Below the pieces are notes generated by a model. It made no database searches. It saw nothing but the letters and a program-made list of their open reading frames with translations, and had not been told where the DNA came from. This document shows positions 28,309 to 38,043 of a stretch of DNA of 64,000 nt, in pieces. How positions within the stretch are numbered: position 1 is the stretch's first letter; every line of letters begins with the position of its first letter. The stretch lies in contig JAMZEJ010000001.1 of the NCBI GenBank assembly GCA_024508355.1, positions 434,001-498,000 of the forward strand, read 5' to 3'. The DNA comes from Rhizosaccharibacter radicis. Its GTDB lineage: Bacteria; Pseudomonadota; Alphaproteobacteria; Acetobacterales; Acetobacteraceae. The position numbers and the translations under genes are program-made.

Positions 28309-28553
28309 CCGCCCGCCTCGTCGCCCGACCCTTCCTCGCGATATATCCAGAAAAATACTACGAGAAATCCGATCGAAACGACGTCGCCCGACGGACGCGG
28401 TGCAACGGGGGCGATCCGCCGCCGTTGACGCTTCGGGCGCCGGAACACTTGCGGGTGGAACGCTGCCCGGACGCCGGATCTGGCATCCGCCGCCATTCTT
28501 GCGGTCGATGGCCTCCGGCTCCCCGTTTCTTCTCCGGCCGCCGGAATGCGCCC

Positions 28554-29074
<521 letters not shown>

Positions 29075-29078
<4 letters not shown>

Positions 29079-30073
29079 ACCCCGTCTCCTATGTGCGCGC
29101 GGCGGATGCCGGCGCGGCGGTGGCGATGGGCGCTGCGGCGGGCACGCGCTATCTCGGCGGCGGCACCAATCTCGTCGACCTGATGCGCGAGAACGTCGAG
29201 GCGCCATCGTCGCTGGTGGATGTGTGCGGCCTGTCCGCCGCGATCGAGGACACGCCGGAGGGCGGGCTGCTGATCGGCGGGGCGGCGCGCAACAGCGCGC
29301 TGGCAGGGCATCCGGCCGTCCGGGCGCGGTTTCCGCTGTTGTCGCGGGCGATCCTGGCCGGCGCCAGCGGTCAGATCCGCAACATGGCGACGGTGGGCGG
29401 CAACATCCTGCAGCGCACCCGCTGCACCTATTTCTATGACGACGCCGCGCGCTGCAACAAGCGCGCGCCCGGTGCGGGCTGCGACGCGATCGATGGCTTC
29501 AACCGCATCCATGCCATCCTCGGCGCCTCGTCCGCCTGCGTCGCGACCCATCCGTCCGACATGTGCGTGGCCCTGGCGGCGCTGGACGCGGAGGTGATGC
29601 TGAGCGGTCCGGAAGGGGAGCGGCGCCTCCCGTTCGAGGCCGTGCATCGCCTGCCGGACGGCCAGCCGGACCGGGACACCACCCTTCTGCCGGGCGAGCT
29701 GATCACCGCCGTCAGGTTGCCGCCGCTCGCGGCGGCCCGTCGGTCGGCCTATCGCAAGGTGCGCGACCGGGCGTCCTATGCCTTCGCGCTGGTGTCGCTG
29801 GCGGCGGCGGTGGAACTCGACGCCGCCGGCCGGCTGGCCGAGGTGCGGCTGGCGCTGGGGGGTGTCGCGCACAAGCCCTGGCGTGCCCGCGCCGCGGAGG
29901 CGGTGCTCCGGGGGCAGGTGCCGGACGAGATCCGGTTGAAGGAGGCGGCGGCGGCGGAACTCGCCCAGGCGTCCCCCCTCCGGGACAACGGCTTCAAGCT
30001 GGTGATGGTGGAGCGGCTGATCGTGGCGGTGCTGTCCGATCTGGTGGCCGGGAACGCGGGAGCGGCGGCATGA
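29075..30073 (+). CDS. Molybdenum hydroxylase FAD subunit (second set)
   Basis: The 332-aa product has FAD loops [16 protein letters not shown] and [16 protein letters not shown]. The same Cys-rich insert as PaoB is present ([21 protein letters not shown]), predicting an extra [4Fe-4S] cluster. It overlaps the preceding and following genes by four bases each (ATGA), so the three subunits are made in stoichiometry. It is clearly paralogous to the gene at 15765. Confidence 0.9.
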
Positions 30074-32367
30074 GCCTTCTCGATACCGTACGGGACGCGG
30101 CCGGCCGGCTGACCGGCCATCCCGAACCGGGCGCCGTGCCCGATCCCCTGATCGGCAAGCCGGGCGCCATCGGCCGCTCGCTCCCACGCATCGACGGGCC
30201 CCGCAAGGTCCGGGGTGCGGCGCGGTTCGCGGCGGAGGTGCCGGCGGACGGGCTCCTGTATGCGGCGGTCGCGTATTCCGCCATCGCCCGGGGGCGCATC
30301 GCCTTCCTGGACACTACGGCGGCGGAGCGGGCGCCGGGCGTGGTGCTGGTGATGGATCACCGCAACGCGCCGCGCCTGAAGCCGCCGGCCCTGTTCATGA
30401 CCAAGCCGCAGGCGGCCGGCGCCAGCGACCTGCCGATCATGCAGGACGACAGCATCCACTGGAACGGCGAGGCGGTCGCGGTGGTGCTGGCTCACACCCA
30501 GGAACAAGCCGAGCACGCCGCCGCCCTGGTGCGGGCGACCTACGAGGAAGCGCCGGCGACGCTGGATTTCGAGGCGGCGAAGCGCCGGTCGCGCCATCCG
30601 GACAGCGTGATGGGCGAGAAGCCGGTGCTGGAGCAGGGCGACGCGGAGCGTGCGCTCGCCGATGCACCGGTGAGCGTGGATCTCATCTTCCGCACCCCGC
30701 GCCACAGCCACGCCGCCATCGAGCCGCATGCGGTCACCGCCTGGTGGGAGGATGGCGCCCTGGTGCTGCATGACGCCACCCAGGTGCTGAACGGCGTGCG
30801 CTGGACCCTGGCCGACATGTTCGGGATCGCCGAAGACCGCGTCCGGGTGCTGTCGCCCTTCGTGGGCGGCGGCTTCGGCGGCAAGGGGTCGCTGTGGAGC
30901 CACCAGGTGCTGGCGGCGGCGGCGGCCAAGCTCGCCGGGCGCCCGGTGCGGCTGAACCTGTCGCGCGAGGGGGTGTTCCGCCTCGCGGGGGGGCGCACGC
31001 CGACCGAGCAGCGCGTGGCGCTCGGCGCGCGGGAGGACGGCACGCTCCTGTCGCTGATCCACACCGGCTGCGTCGCCATGACGCCGCACAATAACTGCCC
31101 GGAACAGTTCACCTTTCCCGCCCGGCATCTCTACCGGGCCGACGCGATCCGGCTCGAGCAGAGCGTGGCCGACATGGACATGCTCGCCAACACCTTCATG
31201 CGCGCGCCGGGAGAGAGCGTCGGCACCTTCGCCCTGGAATGCGCGCTCGACGAGCTGGCGGAGAAGCTGTCGCTCGATCCGATCGAGCTCCGTCGGCGGC
31301 TGGAGCCAGAGCGCGATCCCACCAGCGGACACGAGTTCTCATCGAGGCACCTGCTCCGCTGCTTCGAGATGGGGGCGGAACGGTTCGGCTGGCATCGGCG
31401 CGCGCCGACTCCGGGCACCCGGCGCGAGGGCGAATGGCAGATCGGCCTGGGCGTCGCCACCGCGACCTATCCCTACCAGCGGATGCCGGGAGGGGCCGCC
31501 CGCATCGTGCTGAACCGAGACGGGCGGGCGGTGGTGTCCATGGCCAGCCACGAGATGGGGATGGGCACCGCCACCGCGCAGAGCCAGGCCGCGGCCGATC
31601 GGCTCGGCCTGCCGGTGGAGGACGTGACGTTCGAATACGGCGACACCTCGCTGCCGGCGGGCACCATCGCCGGCGGCTCGTCGCAGACCGCGTCCATCGC
31701 CGCCGCGGTGGCCGCCGCCGCCGCCGTGCTGGCGACGGAGTTGTTGAAGCTGGCCGGAAACGACTCGCCGCTGGCCGGGCTCGGGGTGGACGAGGTGGAG
31801 ATGCGCGACGGCGGGATCGGCGCGCGCGAGCAACCCGACCGGCACGAGCGCTACGATTCCATCCTGCGCCGCGCCGGACGGGACGAGCTGGTCGCGGACG
31901 CGAAGGCGCCGCCGCCGCGCGAGCTCAAGCGCTGGTCCATGCATTCCTTCGGCGCGCAGTTCTGCGAGGTGCGGGTGAGCGCCGTCACCGGGGAGGTGCG
32001 GGTCAGCCGCTTCCTGGGGGCGTTCGATTGCGGCCGCATCCTCAATCCGCGCACCGCCGCCAGCCAGTTCCGGGGCGGCATCATCATGGGGCTGGGCCTG
32101 GCGCTGACGGAGGAAACCCAGTTCGACCCGAGGTCGGGCCGGATCATGAACCCGTCGCTCGCAGAATATCACGTGCCCGTCCACATGGACGTGCCGCCGA
32201 TCGAGGTGGTCTGGACCGAGCAGCCCGATCCGCGTGCGCCGCTCGGGGCGCGCGGAATCGGCGAGATCGGCATCACCGGCGTCGGCGCGGCGGTGGCCAA
32301 CGCCGTCTACAACGCCACCGGGCGCCGCATCCGCGACCTGCCGATCACGCCGGACAAGCTGCTCTAG
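30070..32367 (+). CDS. Molybdenum hydroxylase large (molybdopterin) subunit (second set)
   Basis: The 765-aa product has xanthine-oxidase-family cofactor loops ([61 protein letters not shown]) and the catalytic Glu in [12 protein letters not shown]. It is paralogous to PaoC but with a longer N-terminal lead. With its two partners it would form an alpha-beta-gamma hydroxylase using water as the oxygen source. No maturation factor (XdhC/PaoD) gene lies next to either set. Confidence 0.9.
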   Translation: MSLLDTVRDAAGRLTGHPEPGAVPDPLIGKPGAIGRSLPRIDGPRKVRGAARFAAEVPADGLLYAAVAYSAIARGRIAFLDTTAAERAPGVVLVMDHRNAPRLKPPALFMTKPQAAGASDLPIMQDDSIHWNGEAVAVVLAHTQEQAEHAAALVRATYEEAPATLDFEAAKRRSRHPDSVMGEKPVLEQGDAERALADAPVSVDLIFRTPRHSHAAIEPHAVTAWWEDGALVLHDATQVLNGVRWTLADMFGIAEDRVRVLSPFVGGGFGGKGSLWSHQVLAAAAAKLAGRPVRLNLSREGVFRLAGGRTPTEQRVALGAREDGTLLSLIHTGCVAMTPHNNCPEQFTFPARHLYRADAIRLEQSVADMDMLANTFMRAPGESVGTFALECALDELAEKLSLDPIELRRRLEPERDPTSGHEFSSRHLLRCFEMGAERFGWHRRAPTPGTRREGEWQIGLGVATATYPYQRMPGGAARIVLNRDGRAVVSMASHEMGMGTATAQSQAAADRLGLPVEDVTFEYGDTSLPAGTIAGGSSQTASIAAAVAAAAAVLATELLKLAGNDSPLAGLGVDEVEMRDGGIGAREQPDRHERYDSILRRAGRDELVADAKAPPPRELKRWSMHSFGAQFCEVRVSAVTGEVRVSRFLGAFDCGRILNPRTAASQFRGGIIMGLGLALTEETQFDPRSGRIMNPSLAEYHVPVHMDVPPIEVVWTEQPDPRAPLGARGIGEIGITGVGAAVANAVYNATGRRIRDLPITPDKLL

Positions 32368-32539
32368 CGGGAGATCGCCTCGGATCGTCGCTTCCCGCTC
32401 CGGAGCATCCTGGCGGGTCGGGTCGCGTTGGCCCCGGGAAAGAAGGCGGCCCCGCGCGAGGAGCCGGGCTGGCTCGTGCGGTGACGGCCCGGCACCTGTC
32501 TCGCCCGGCAGCGAGGGGCGGTTCCCGAGCCGGGCAGGA

Positions 32540-33742
32540 TCAGGCGGCGCCTTCCAGCGCGCAGGGCGGGCAGGCCGGGGCCCGTTCCACCTGGAAGGTG
32601 CTGTGCGCGATGTTGTGGCGGCGGCGAAGCTGGTCCGACGCGTCCCGGAGCATGGCGTCCTCCGGATAGCCGTGCGGATGCACCAGATGCACCGTAAGGG
32701 CGGTTTCCGTGGTGCTGACCGCCCAGATATGGAGGTGGTGCAGCCCGGCCACGCCGGGAAGGGCCAGCAGCATCCGTTCCACCGCGCCGCGATCGATCCC
32801 CGGCGGCACCGCGTCGAGTGCGAGATCCAGCGACTGGCGCAGGAGCGACCAGGTGCCGAGCAGGATCACCAGTCCCACCAGCAGGCTGGCGACGGGATCG
32901 ATCCAGGTCCATCCGGTGAACAGGATCAGCGCGCCGGCCACCACCACCGCCGCGGCCGTGGCGGCATCGGCCGCCATGTGCAGGAAGGCGCCGCGGAGAT
33001 TGATGTCGTTCCGGGCCCCAGACATGAACAACAGCGCCGTGCCCCCGTTCACCGCGATGCCGATCGCCGCCACGACCATCACGGTGAGCCCCGCCGGCTC
33101 GCCGGGCGATACGAGCCGCCGCACCGCTTCCACCGCGATGCCGCCGGTGGCCACCAGCAGCACCACCGCGTTGAACAGCGCCGACAGGATGGAGGAACGA
33201 CGCAGGCCATAGGTGAAGCGGCTGCTGGGTCGGCGCCTGCTCAGCACGGCCGCGAGCCACGCGGCCACCAGCCCGAGCACGTCGCCCAGATTATGGGCGG
33301 CATCGGCCACCAGGGACAGCGAGTCGGCCAGCACCCCGTAGAACGCTTCCCCCGCGACATACAGCAGGTTCAGGCTGATCCCGACCGCGAAAGCCGTTCC
33401 GAAATTGGCTGGCGCATGATGGTGGCCACCGGGGCCGTGATGATGGCCATGGCCGCCGCCATGGTCGTGATCATGGTGAGGGTGAGCATGGTCGTGGTGA
33501 TCATGGTCGTGATGCCCGTCATGGTGTCCGGCGCACCCGTGGCGCCGGTCGTCGGCCTCGACCGGCTCGAGCCGCGGGACCTCGCGGTCGGCAGGGGTGG
33601 CGTGTGGCGCCTCGCCACCAGGATGCTCGCGATGGAGGGGATCGCGGCGGGGCGCCCCCGGATCATGCCGCCCCCCGGTCCGGTCGTTCGCGGGGACGGA
33701 GCCGCCGGCCGCGCGCGGCGGGGCATCGTGCCGTTCGTCCAT
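32540..33742 (-). CDS. Cation diffusion facilitator metal exporter (His-rich N-terminus)
   Basis: The 400-aa product has six membrane segments. The metal-site signatures are DSLSLVADAAHNLGDVLGL and LRGAFLHMAADAATAAAVV, with the HxxxD pairs of Zn-transporting CDF proteins. A C-terminal cytoplasmic domain follows (HHLHIWAVSTTETALTVHLV). The N-terminal 110 residues are hydrophilic and contain a dense His/Asp tract (about residues 69-110, including HHDGHHDHDHHDHAHPHHD), a probable Zn/Co/Ni sensor or buffer as in DmeF/CzcD proteins. It is divergent from the FAD-dehydrogenase gene. Confidence 0.9.
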   Translation of the reverse strand: MDERHDAPPRAAGGSVPANDRTGGRHDPGAPRRDPLHREHPGGEAPHATPADREVPRLEPVEADDRRHGCAGHHDGHHDHDHHDHAHPHHDHDHGGGHGHHHGPGGHHHAPANFGTAFAVGISLNLLYVAGEAFYGVLADSLSLVADAAHNLGDVLGLVAAWLAAVLSRRRPSSRFTYGLRRSSILSALFNAVVLLVATGGIAVEAVRRLVSPGEPAGLTVMVVAAIGIAVNGGTALLFMSGARNDINLRGAFLHMAADAATAAAVVVAGALILFTGWTWIDPVASLLVGLVILLGTWSLLRQSLDLALDAVPPGIDRGAVERMLLALPGVAGLHHLHIWAVSTTETALTVHLVHPHGYPEDAMLRDASDQLRRRHNIAHSTFQVERAPACPPCALEGAA

Positions 33743-33898
33743 CTTCCGTTCCCTCGCCTTGCAACCCGTCGATCCTAGAGCGATATCGGCCGCGACGTCA
33801 TGGCCGCCCCGCCGGGCGTTCGTTTTTCCGGGCCGGACGACGCGGCCGCCTCTCGGATGGAAGCCGTTCCGCCCCATGTGCCCGCCGCCGCGCCCGCC

Positions 33899-35569
33899 AT
33901 GCTGCGCCTGACCGAACTGAAGCTGCCGCTCGATCACGAGCCCGGGGCCCTGGTGCCGGCGATCGCCAGCCGTCTGGGGATCTCGCCGGACGACGTGCTG
34001 GAGCACAGCCTGTTCCGCCGCGGCTACGACGCGCGGCGTCGCGGGCGCATTTCGCTGGTTTACAGCCTCGACCTCCGGCTGCGCGACGAGGCCGCCGTGC
34101 TGGAACGGCTGGCCGGCGATCCGCAGGTGTCGCCGTCGCCGGACATGGAATATCGCCCGGTGATCGCGGAGGCGGAAGGCCGCCGGCTGGCGGCGCGGCC
34201 GGGCTTCCGCCGCCCGGTGGTGATCGGCGCCGGGCCGTGCGGGCTGCTGGCCGCCCTGGTGCTGGCGCAGATGGGGTTGCGCCCCCTGATCCTCGAGCGG
34301 GGGCGCATCGTCCGCCAGCGCACCGTGGACACGTTCGCCCTTTGGCGCCGGGGGGTGCTGGATCCGGAAAGCAACGTGCAGTTCGGGGAAGGGGGCGCCG
34401 GCACCTTCTCGGACGGCAAGCTCTGGAGCCAGAAGAGCGACCCGCATCACTACCGGCGCAAGGTGCTGGAGGAGTTCGTGCGCGCCGGCGCGCCGGAGGA
34501 GATCCTGTTCATCTCCAAGCCCCATGTCGGCACCTTCCGGCTGGTGTCGATGGTGGAGCGGATCCGCGAGCATATCGAGGCGCTGGGCGGCGAGTATCGT
34601 TTCGGCGCGAGGGTGGCGGAATTTCAAACGGCACCTTCCGATGAGGGCGGTCAACGGATCGCTGTATTGCGCATGGCCGACGGCGCCATGCTGGATGCCG
34701 ACCGGGTGGTGCTGGCGATCGGTCACAGCGCGCGGGACGGGTTCGCCGCGCTGCGCGATGCTGGCGTGGCGATGATGGCCAAGCCGATCTCGATCGGCGT
34801 GCGCATCGAGCATCCGCAACGGCTGATCGACGAGGCGCGGTTCGGCGAGCAGGCGGGAAATCCGCTGCTGGGTGCTGCGGACTATAAGCTCGTGCATCAC
34901 ACCGGGACGGCCGTGGCGGGCGGCTCGCGCGGCGTGTACAGTTTCTGCATGTGCCCGGGCGGGCAGGTGGTCGCTGCGACGTCGGAAGAAGGCCGCGTGG
35001 TCACCAACGGCATGAGCCAGTACTCGAGGGCCGAGCGCAACGCCAACGCCGGCATGGTGGTGGGGCTGACACCGGACGACTACCGCCCCTACGCGGACGG
35101 CGAGGACGATCCGCTCGCCGGCATCGCGTTCCAGCGTCATTGGGAGCGCCAGGCCTTCCTGGCCGGCGGTGGGGACTATCGCGCGCCGGGCCAGCGCGTG
35201 GGCGATTTCCTGGCCGGACGGGCGTCCACCACGCTGGGCGGGGTGGAGCCGTCCTACAAGCCTGGGGTGACGCCCACCGACTTGGCGTTGTGCCTGCCGC
35301 CCTACGTGGTGGCGGCGATGCGCGACGCGCTGCCGCGGTTCGAGCAGCAGATACCTGGTTTCGCGATGGCGGACGCGGTGATGACCGGCGTGGAAACCCG
35401 CACCTCCTCGCCGGTGCGGGTACCGCGCGGCGCCGACATGCAGAGCACCAACACGCGCGGCTTGTTCCCGGCAGGGGAAGGCGCGGGCTATGCCGGCGGC
35501 ATCATGACCGCCGGCATCGATGGCATCCGCGTCGCGGAGGCGTTGGCGCGTTCAATTGCTGGAACGTAG
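33899..35569 (+). CDS. FAD-dependent dehydrogenase, COG2509 type
   Basis: The 556-aa product has a small N-terminal ferredoxin-like domain (LRLTELKLPLDHEP to about residue 90). The FAD Rossmann motif is VVIGAGPCGLLAALVLAQMG, followed by the family signature NVQFGEGGAGTFSDGKLWS and a C-terminal GEGAGYAGGIMTAGIDGIRVAEAL that closes the flavin site. Members are large uncharacterised NAD(FAD)-utilising dehydrogenases. The start at 33899 gives the usual family N-terminus; in-frame upstream codons add only disordered sequence. It is the last housekeeping-type gene before the type III region. Confidence 0.88.
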   Translation: MLRLTELKLPLDHEPGALVPAIASRLGISPDDVLEHSLFRRGYDARRRGRISLVYSLDLRLRDEAAVLERLAGDPQVSPSPDMEYRPVIAEAEGRRLAARPGFRRPVVIGAGPCGLLAALVLAQMGLRPLILERGRIVRQRTVDTFALWRRGVLDPESNVQFGEGGAGTFSDGKLWSQKSDPHHYRRKVLEEFVRAGAPEEILFISKPHVGTFRLVSMVERIREHIEALGGEYRFGARVAEFQTAPSDEGGQRIAVLRMADGAMLDADRVVLAIGHSARDGFAALRDAGVAMMAKPISIGVRIEHPQRLIDEARFGEQAGNPLLGAADYKLVHHTGTAVAGGSRGVYSFCMCPGGQVVAATSEEGRVVTNGMSQYSRAERNANAGMVVGLTPDDYRPYADGEDDPLAGIAFQRHWERQAFLAGGGDYRAPGQRVGDFLAGRASTTLGGVEPSYKPGVTPTDLALCLPPYVVAAMRDALPRFEQQIPGFAMADAVMTGVETRTSSPVRVPRGADMQSTNTRGLFPAGEGAGYAGGIMTAGIDGIRVAEALARSIAGT

Positions 35570-35653
35570 TGCGACGGGATCAGCCTCCGCGCCAGCGTGG
35601 GATGCCTCCTCAGCCTTCCTGATGACGTAATCTCTCGGGTGATGCGGTCGACA

Positions 35654-36556
35654 TCAGGATCCGTTGTTGTTGTTGTTGTTGTTGTTGCTCGTGTTACTGG
35701 CTGTGCGGGACGAATTAACGGCAGAAACGATACTGGGTGCGAGCGCGGCGGTGCCGATTCCTAGACCACCAGCGGCAGATATCGCGAGCGCGTTTTGGCG
35801 CACCCAGAGTGTCTTGCCGCCCATCACGTTCTTGCCAAGTCCACCACCGATCATGCTGGAATTGATGCCGTACTTCTTGATGGCGTCGTAGAGTTCCTGC
35901 TCATTAGTTGCCTTTCCGGCATCGCGCCGGAAATCCTCGACAGCACTGAAGACATGGTTTCGGTTCGCTTCGGCGTTGGCAGCGATGATCGCTTTCGACG
36001 AACCCGTTTTCGCACCTTCTCCCGCTGCGATGACGGGAAGGAGTTCGTTGTATTGCTTGATGACGGTGGCGTTGGTTCGATCGAGCGTGGCTCGCATCTC
36101 AGGAGTGCCGAGCTCTAGAAGCTTCTGGTTGATGGCCGGCTCTTGGCTGAAATGCTCGGGTGGCGCGGGGTTGCTCGCCGGTCCCATGCCGTGAACTGCC
36201 TCCTGTTCAACAGGAGCCGGGTCGTGGGCATCCTCCGGGTTGACACCCCGGAGCTGCGGTTCTGCAACCCGATCGCCCTCCAGATGCAGGACTTCCTCAT
36301 GTTGTGGCTGGTGTTCGATCTGTGGCGGATGTTCGACAACTTCATCCTGCTGCTCGTGCATTTGTGGCGCGACCCGAGCCTCTTCCTGAACGACGTGAGG
36401 CTGGTCACGTCCGAGGGAAGAGGCGACCTCTGACCAACTACTCGCGGCCTCGCGCGCCTCGATCTCCGCCGCGTGGGTACCGAGGTGCCCAGCCTGGGAT
36501 TCGGATACGTGCGCAGCATTACCGAGCAGAGCTCCGCCTTCGCTGACAAGGGCCAT
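35654..36556 (-). CDS. Candidate type III-associated secreted protein with C-terminal membrane segment
   Basis: The 300-aa product has an N-terminal half that is hydrophilic and rich in Glu, Gln, His and Pro. A helical middle follows (NQKLLELGTPEMRATLDRTN; ELYDAIKKYGINSS), then one Gly/Ala-rich hydrophobic segment (NALAISAAGGLGIGTAALAP) and a tail ending in eight Asn and GS. The ATG at 36556 has GGAGAAG upstream; a GTG at 36622 has none. The gene is less G+C-rich than its neighbours. Architecture and position beside the type III genes suggest a substrate, but I recognise no family. Confidence 0.7.
   Translation of the reverse strand: MALVSEGGALLGNAAHVSESQAGHLGTHAAEIEAREAASSWSEVASSLGRDQPHVVQEEARVAPQMHEQQDEVVEHPPQIEHQPQHEEVLHLEGDRVAEPQLRGVNPEDAHDPAPVEQEAVHGMGPASNPAPPEHFSQEPAINQKLLELGTPEMRATLDRTNATVIKQYNELLPVIAAGEGAKTGSSKAIIAANAEANRNHVFSAVEDFRRDAGKATNEQELYDAIKKYGINSSMIGGGLGKNVMGGKTLWVRQNALAISAAGGLGIGTAALAPSIVSAVNSSRTASNTSNNNNNNNNGS
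35663..35686. repeat. (GTT)8 trinucleotide repeat coding for poly-Asn
   Basis: Eight exact GTT units (AAC on the coding strand) encode the Asn run five codons before the stop of the gene at 35654. Slippage would change tail length without shifting the frame. Confidence 0.9.
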
Positions 36557-36875
36557 TCCATCTTCTCCGTTGCTGCACCGCGACGATGCGCCGACTTGCT
36601 GGTCGTTCTGGTGCGACTGCACTAAACCGAATAGTGCAGAATTGCCCAGAAACTTTGCAAGCCTATTAACGACGAAGAGGAAAGTTTTGTGAGATGATTA
36701 AATGACAGGCACATGACGCAGCGCATGCAACTCGATTGTGAGCTCAGGTAGTTCGCGCAGTTGAAGTGCTTGGTGACATCAACCGACAAGGTGGGATATG
36801 AATTGCATATCCCGCCTTGTCTCGGTCACGACATATTGGTCGGCCTAACTTGTCAAAGCGGGGCGACGCCTCCGC
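36557..36875. other. AT-richer intergenic region upstream of the 35654 gene
   Basis: This stretch is clearly AT-richer than the chromosome around it and holds no gene. It should contain the promoter of the 35654-36556 gene (for example the AT-rich patch at 36650-36720) and the hairpin that follows the harpin-like gene at 36876. I found no convincing copy of the rhizobial tts box or a PIP box. Confidence 0.5.
36785..36821 (-). terminator. Strong hairpin downstream of the harpin-like gene
   Basis: A 16-bp stem GACAAGGTGGGATATG / CATATCCCGCCTTGTC with one G:T-type mismatch and a 5-base loop lies about 55 bp after the stop of the minus-strand gene 36876-37934. There is no T-tract on either side, so it may stop transcription weakly or protect the 3' end of the message. 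Confidence 0.55.
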
Positions 36876-37934
36876 CTAAGCGTTCCCAAAGTCTGCGTAG
36901 ATCGTGTTGCTCTGCGTGGAGCTCATCGGGTTGCTGCCGGCGCCGAGCTGGTCGTCGTTCGGGTGTAGATAGGCCCCGTCGGTGCCGAGCTGGCTCTGCA
37001 TGTAGTTCGCGCCCGCCTGCATGGTCGCGGTGGAACCGTCATAGTAGCCGGCGATGGTCGGATCGCCGGCTGAATCCGTGGTGACCGTGCCGGCGGGAGC
37101 GTTGGCGGCGATGCTCTTGTCGTCGCCCTTGTTCAGGCCGGCTCCGTCCGTCAGGGAGATCGAGGCGTTGCGGCCGTCGATGTAGCTCACATCGGGATAT
37201 TTTTGCTTGCCATCGGCATCGGCTTCATATTCGAGCCGGCTGGCGTTCGGCTGGAATGTGCCACTGGAATCGGCCTTGGCCACGAAACCCGCTTCGCCGT
37301 TCTGGTAGTTGATGGTGCCGGTCTGGCCGGGTTGCAGGGTGATCTGCGCGGACGGGTCCGTGGTGGATTGCCCGTTCTGGAACTTGCCGAGCGTCATCGG
37401 CTTGTCCGTGGTGTTGGTGATCTGGATCGCGTTGGGACCGGAACCGGCGCTCGTGGAGGAAACGCCTGCGGTGGGGCTGCTGCCCGCGGCGGCGTCCGTG
37501 CCCGAACTCGTGCCCCCGGAGGCGGTCGCGGCCGAAACTGGCGCGCCGGACGGGCCACCGCTGGCAAGATCGCCGGATGGCGCTCCGCCGCCGGGCGAGG
37601 CAGCGGGCTGCGCAGAAGCCTCGGGTGAGAAGGGCGCGCCGCCATCGCTGGGAGGCGCTCCACCGGCCCTCTGTCCGTCGCGGCTTTCAAGGGCCTGCAG
37701 CAACGCTTCGGCGACACGTTCCAGCGCCTGCACGCTGGAATTCTGACCGCCAGTCACCTGGGCGCCGGACTGGCCGCCCCCGGAGCCGCCTCCGTTTCCC
37801 TGCATCTGGGCCAGAAGCGCCTCGATCTGCTGCTCGAACATCTGGATGTCGTTGTTCGGCGGCTGGGTCGAGGGCGCGTAGGCGGTCTGGCCGCCGACCG
37901 AATTGACACCGTTGATGTCGTAGCTCGTGCTCAC
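36876..37934 (-). CDS. Harpin-like candidate type III helper/effector with possible thaumatin-like C-terminal domain
   Basis: The 352-aa product starts at GTG 37934, which has GGAG upstream. It has no signal peptide. Two leucine-rich amphipathic helices (MFEQQIEALLAQMQG, residues 32-46; QALERVAEALLQALES, 69-84), each followed by Gly-rich linkers, resemble the helix of Xanthomonas Hpa1-type harpins. A long Gly/Ser/Ala/Pro linker follows. The C-terminal 165 residues look like a beta-sandwich: NAIQITNTTDKPMTLG, TLQPGQTGTINY, and PDVSYIDGRNASISLTDG, which recalls the thaumatin/GH64 signature. It lies 109 bp beyond sctU on the same strand. Secretion is inferred. Confidence 0.75.
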   Translation of the reverse strand: MSTSYDINGVNSVGGQTAYAPSTQPPNNDIQMFEQQIEALLAQMQGNGGGSGGGQSGAQVTGGQNSSVQALERVAEALLQALESRDGQRAGGAPPSDGGAPFSPEASAQPAASPGGGAPSGDLASGGPSGAPVSAATASGGTSSGTDAAAGSSPTAGVSSTSAGSGPNAIQITNTTDKPMTLGKFQNGQSTTDPSAQITLQPGQTGTINYQNGEAGFVAKADSSGTFQPNASRLEYEADADGKQKYPDVSYIDGRNASISLTDGAGLNKGDDKSIAANAPAGTVTTDSAGDPTIAGYYDGSTATMQAGANYMQSQLGTDGAYLHPNDDQLGAGSNPMSSTQSNTIYADFGNA

Positions 37935-38043
37935 GAGGATAACTCCGATCCGCGGTTCCGCAGGCCTTCGTTTCGGCAAGGAACATGAAGTCCTCGATGC
38001 ACGCAAGGCAAAAGCGGTGACGGCATCGACATTTCGATGAAGA

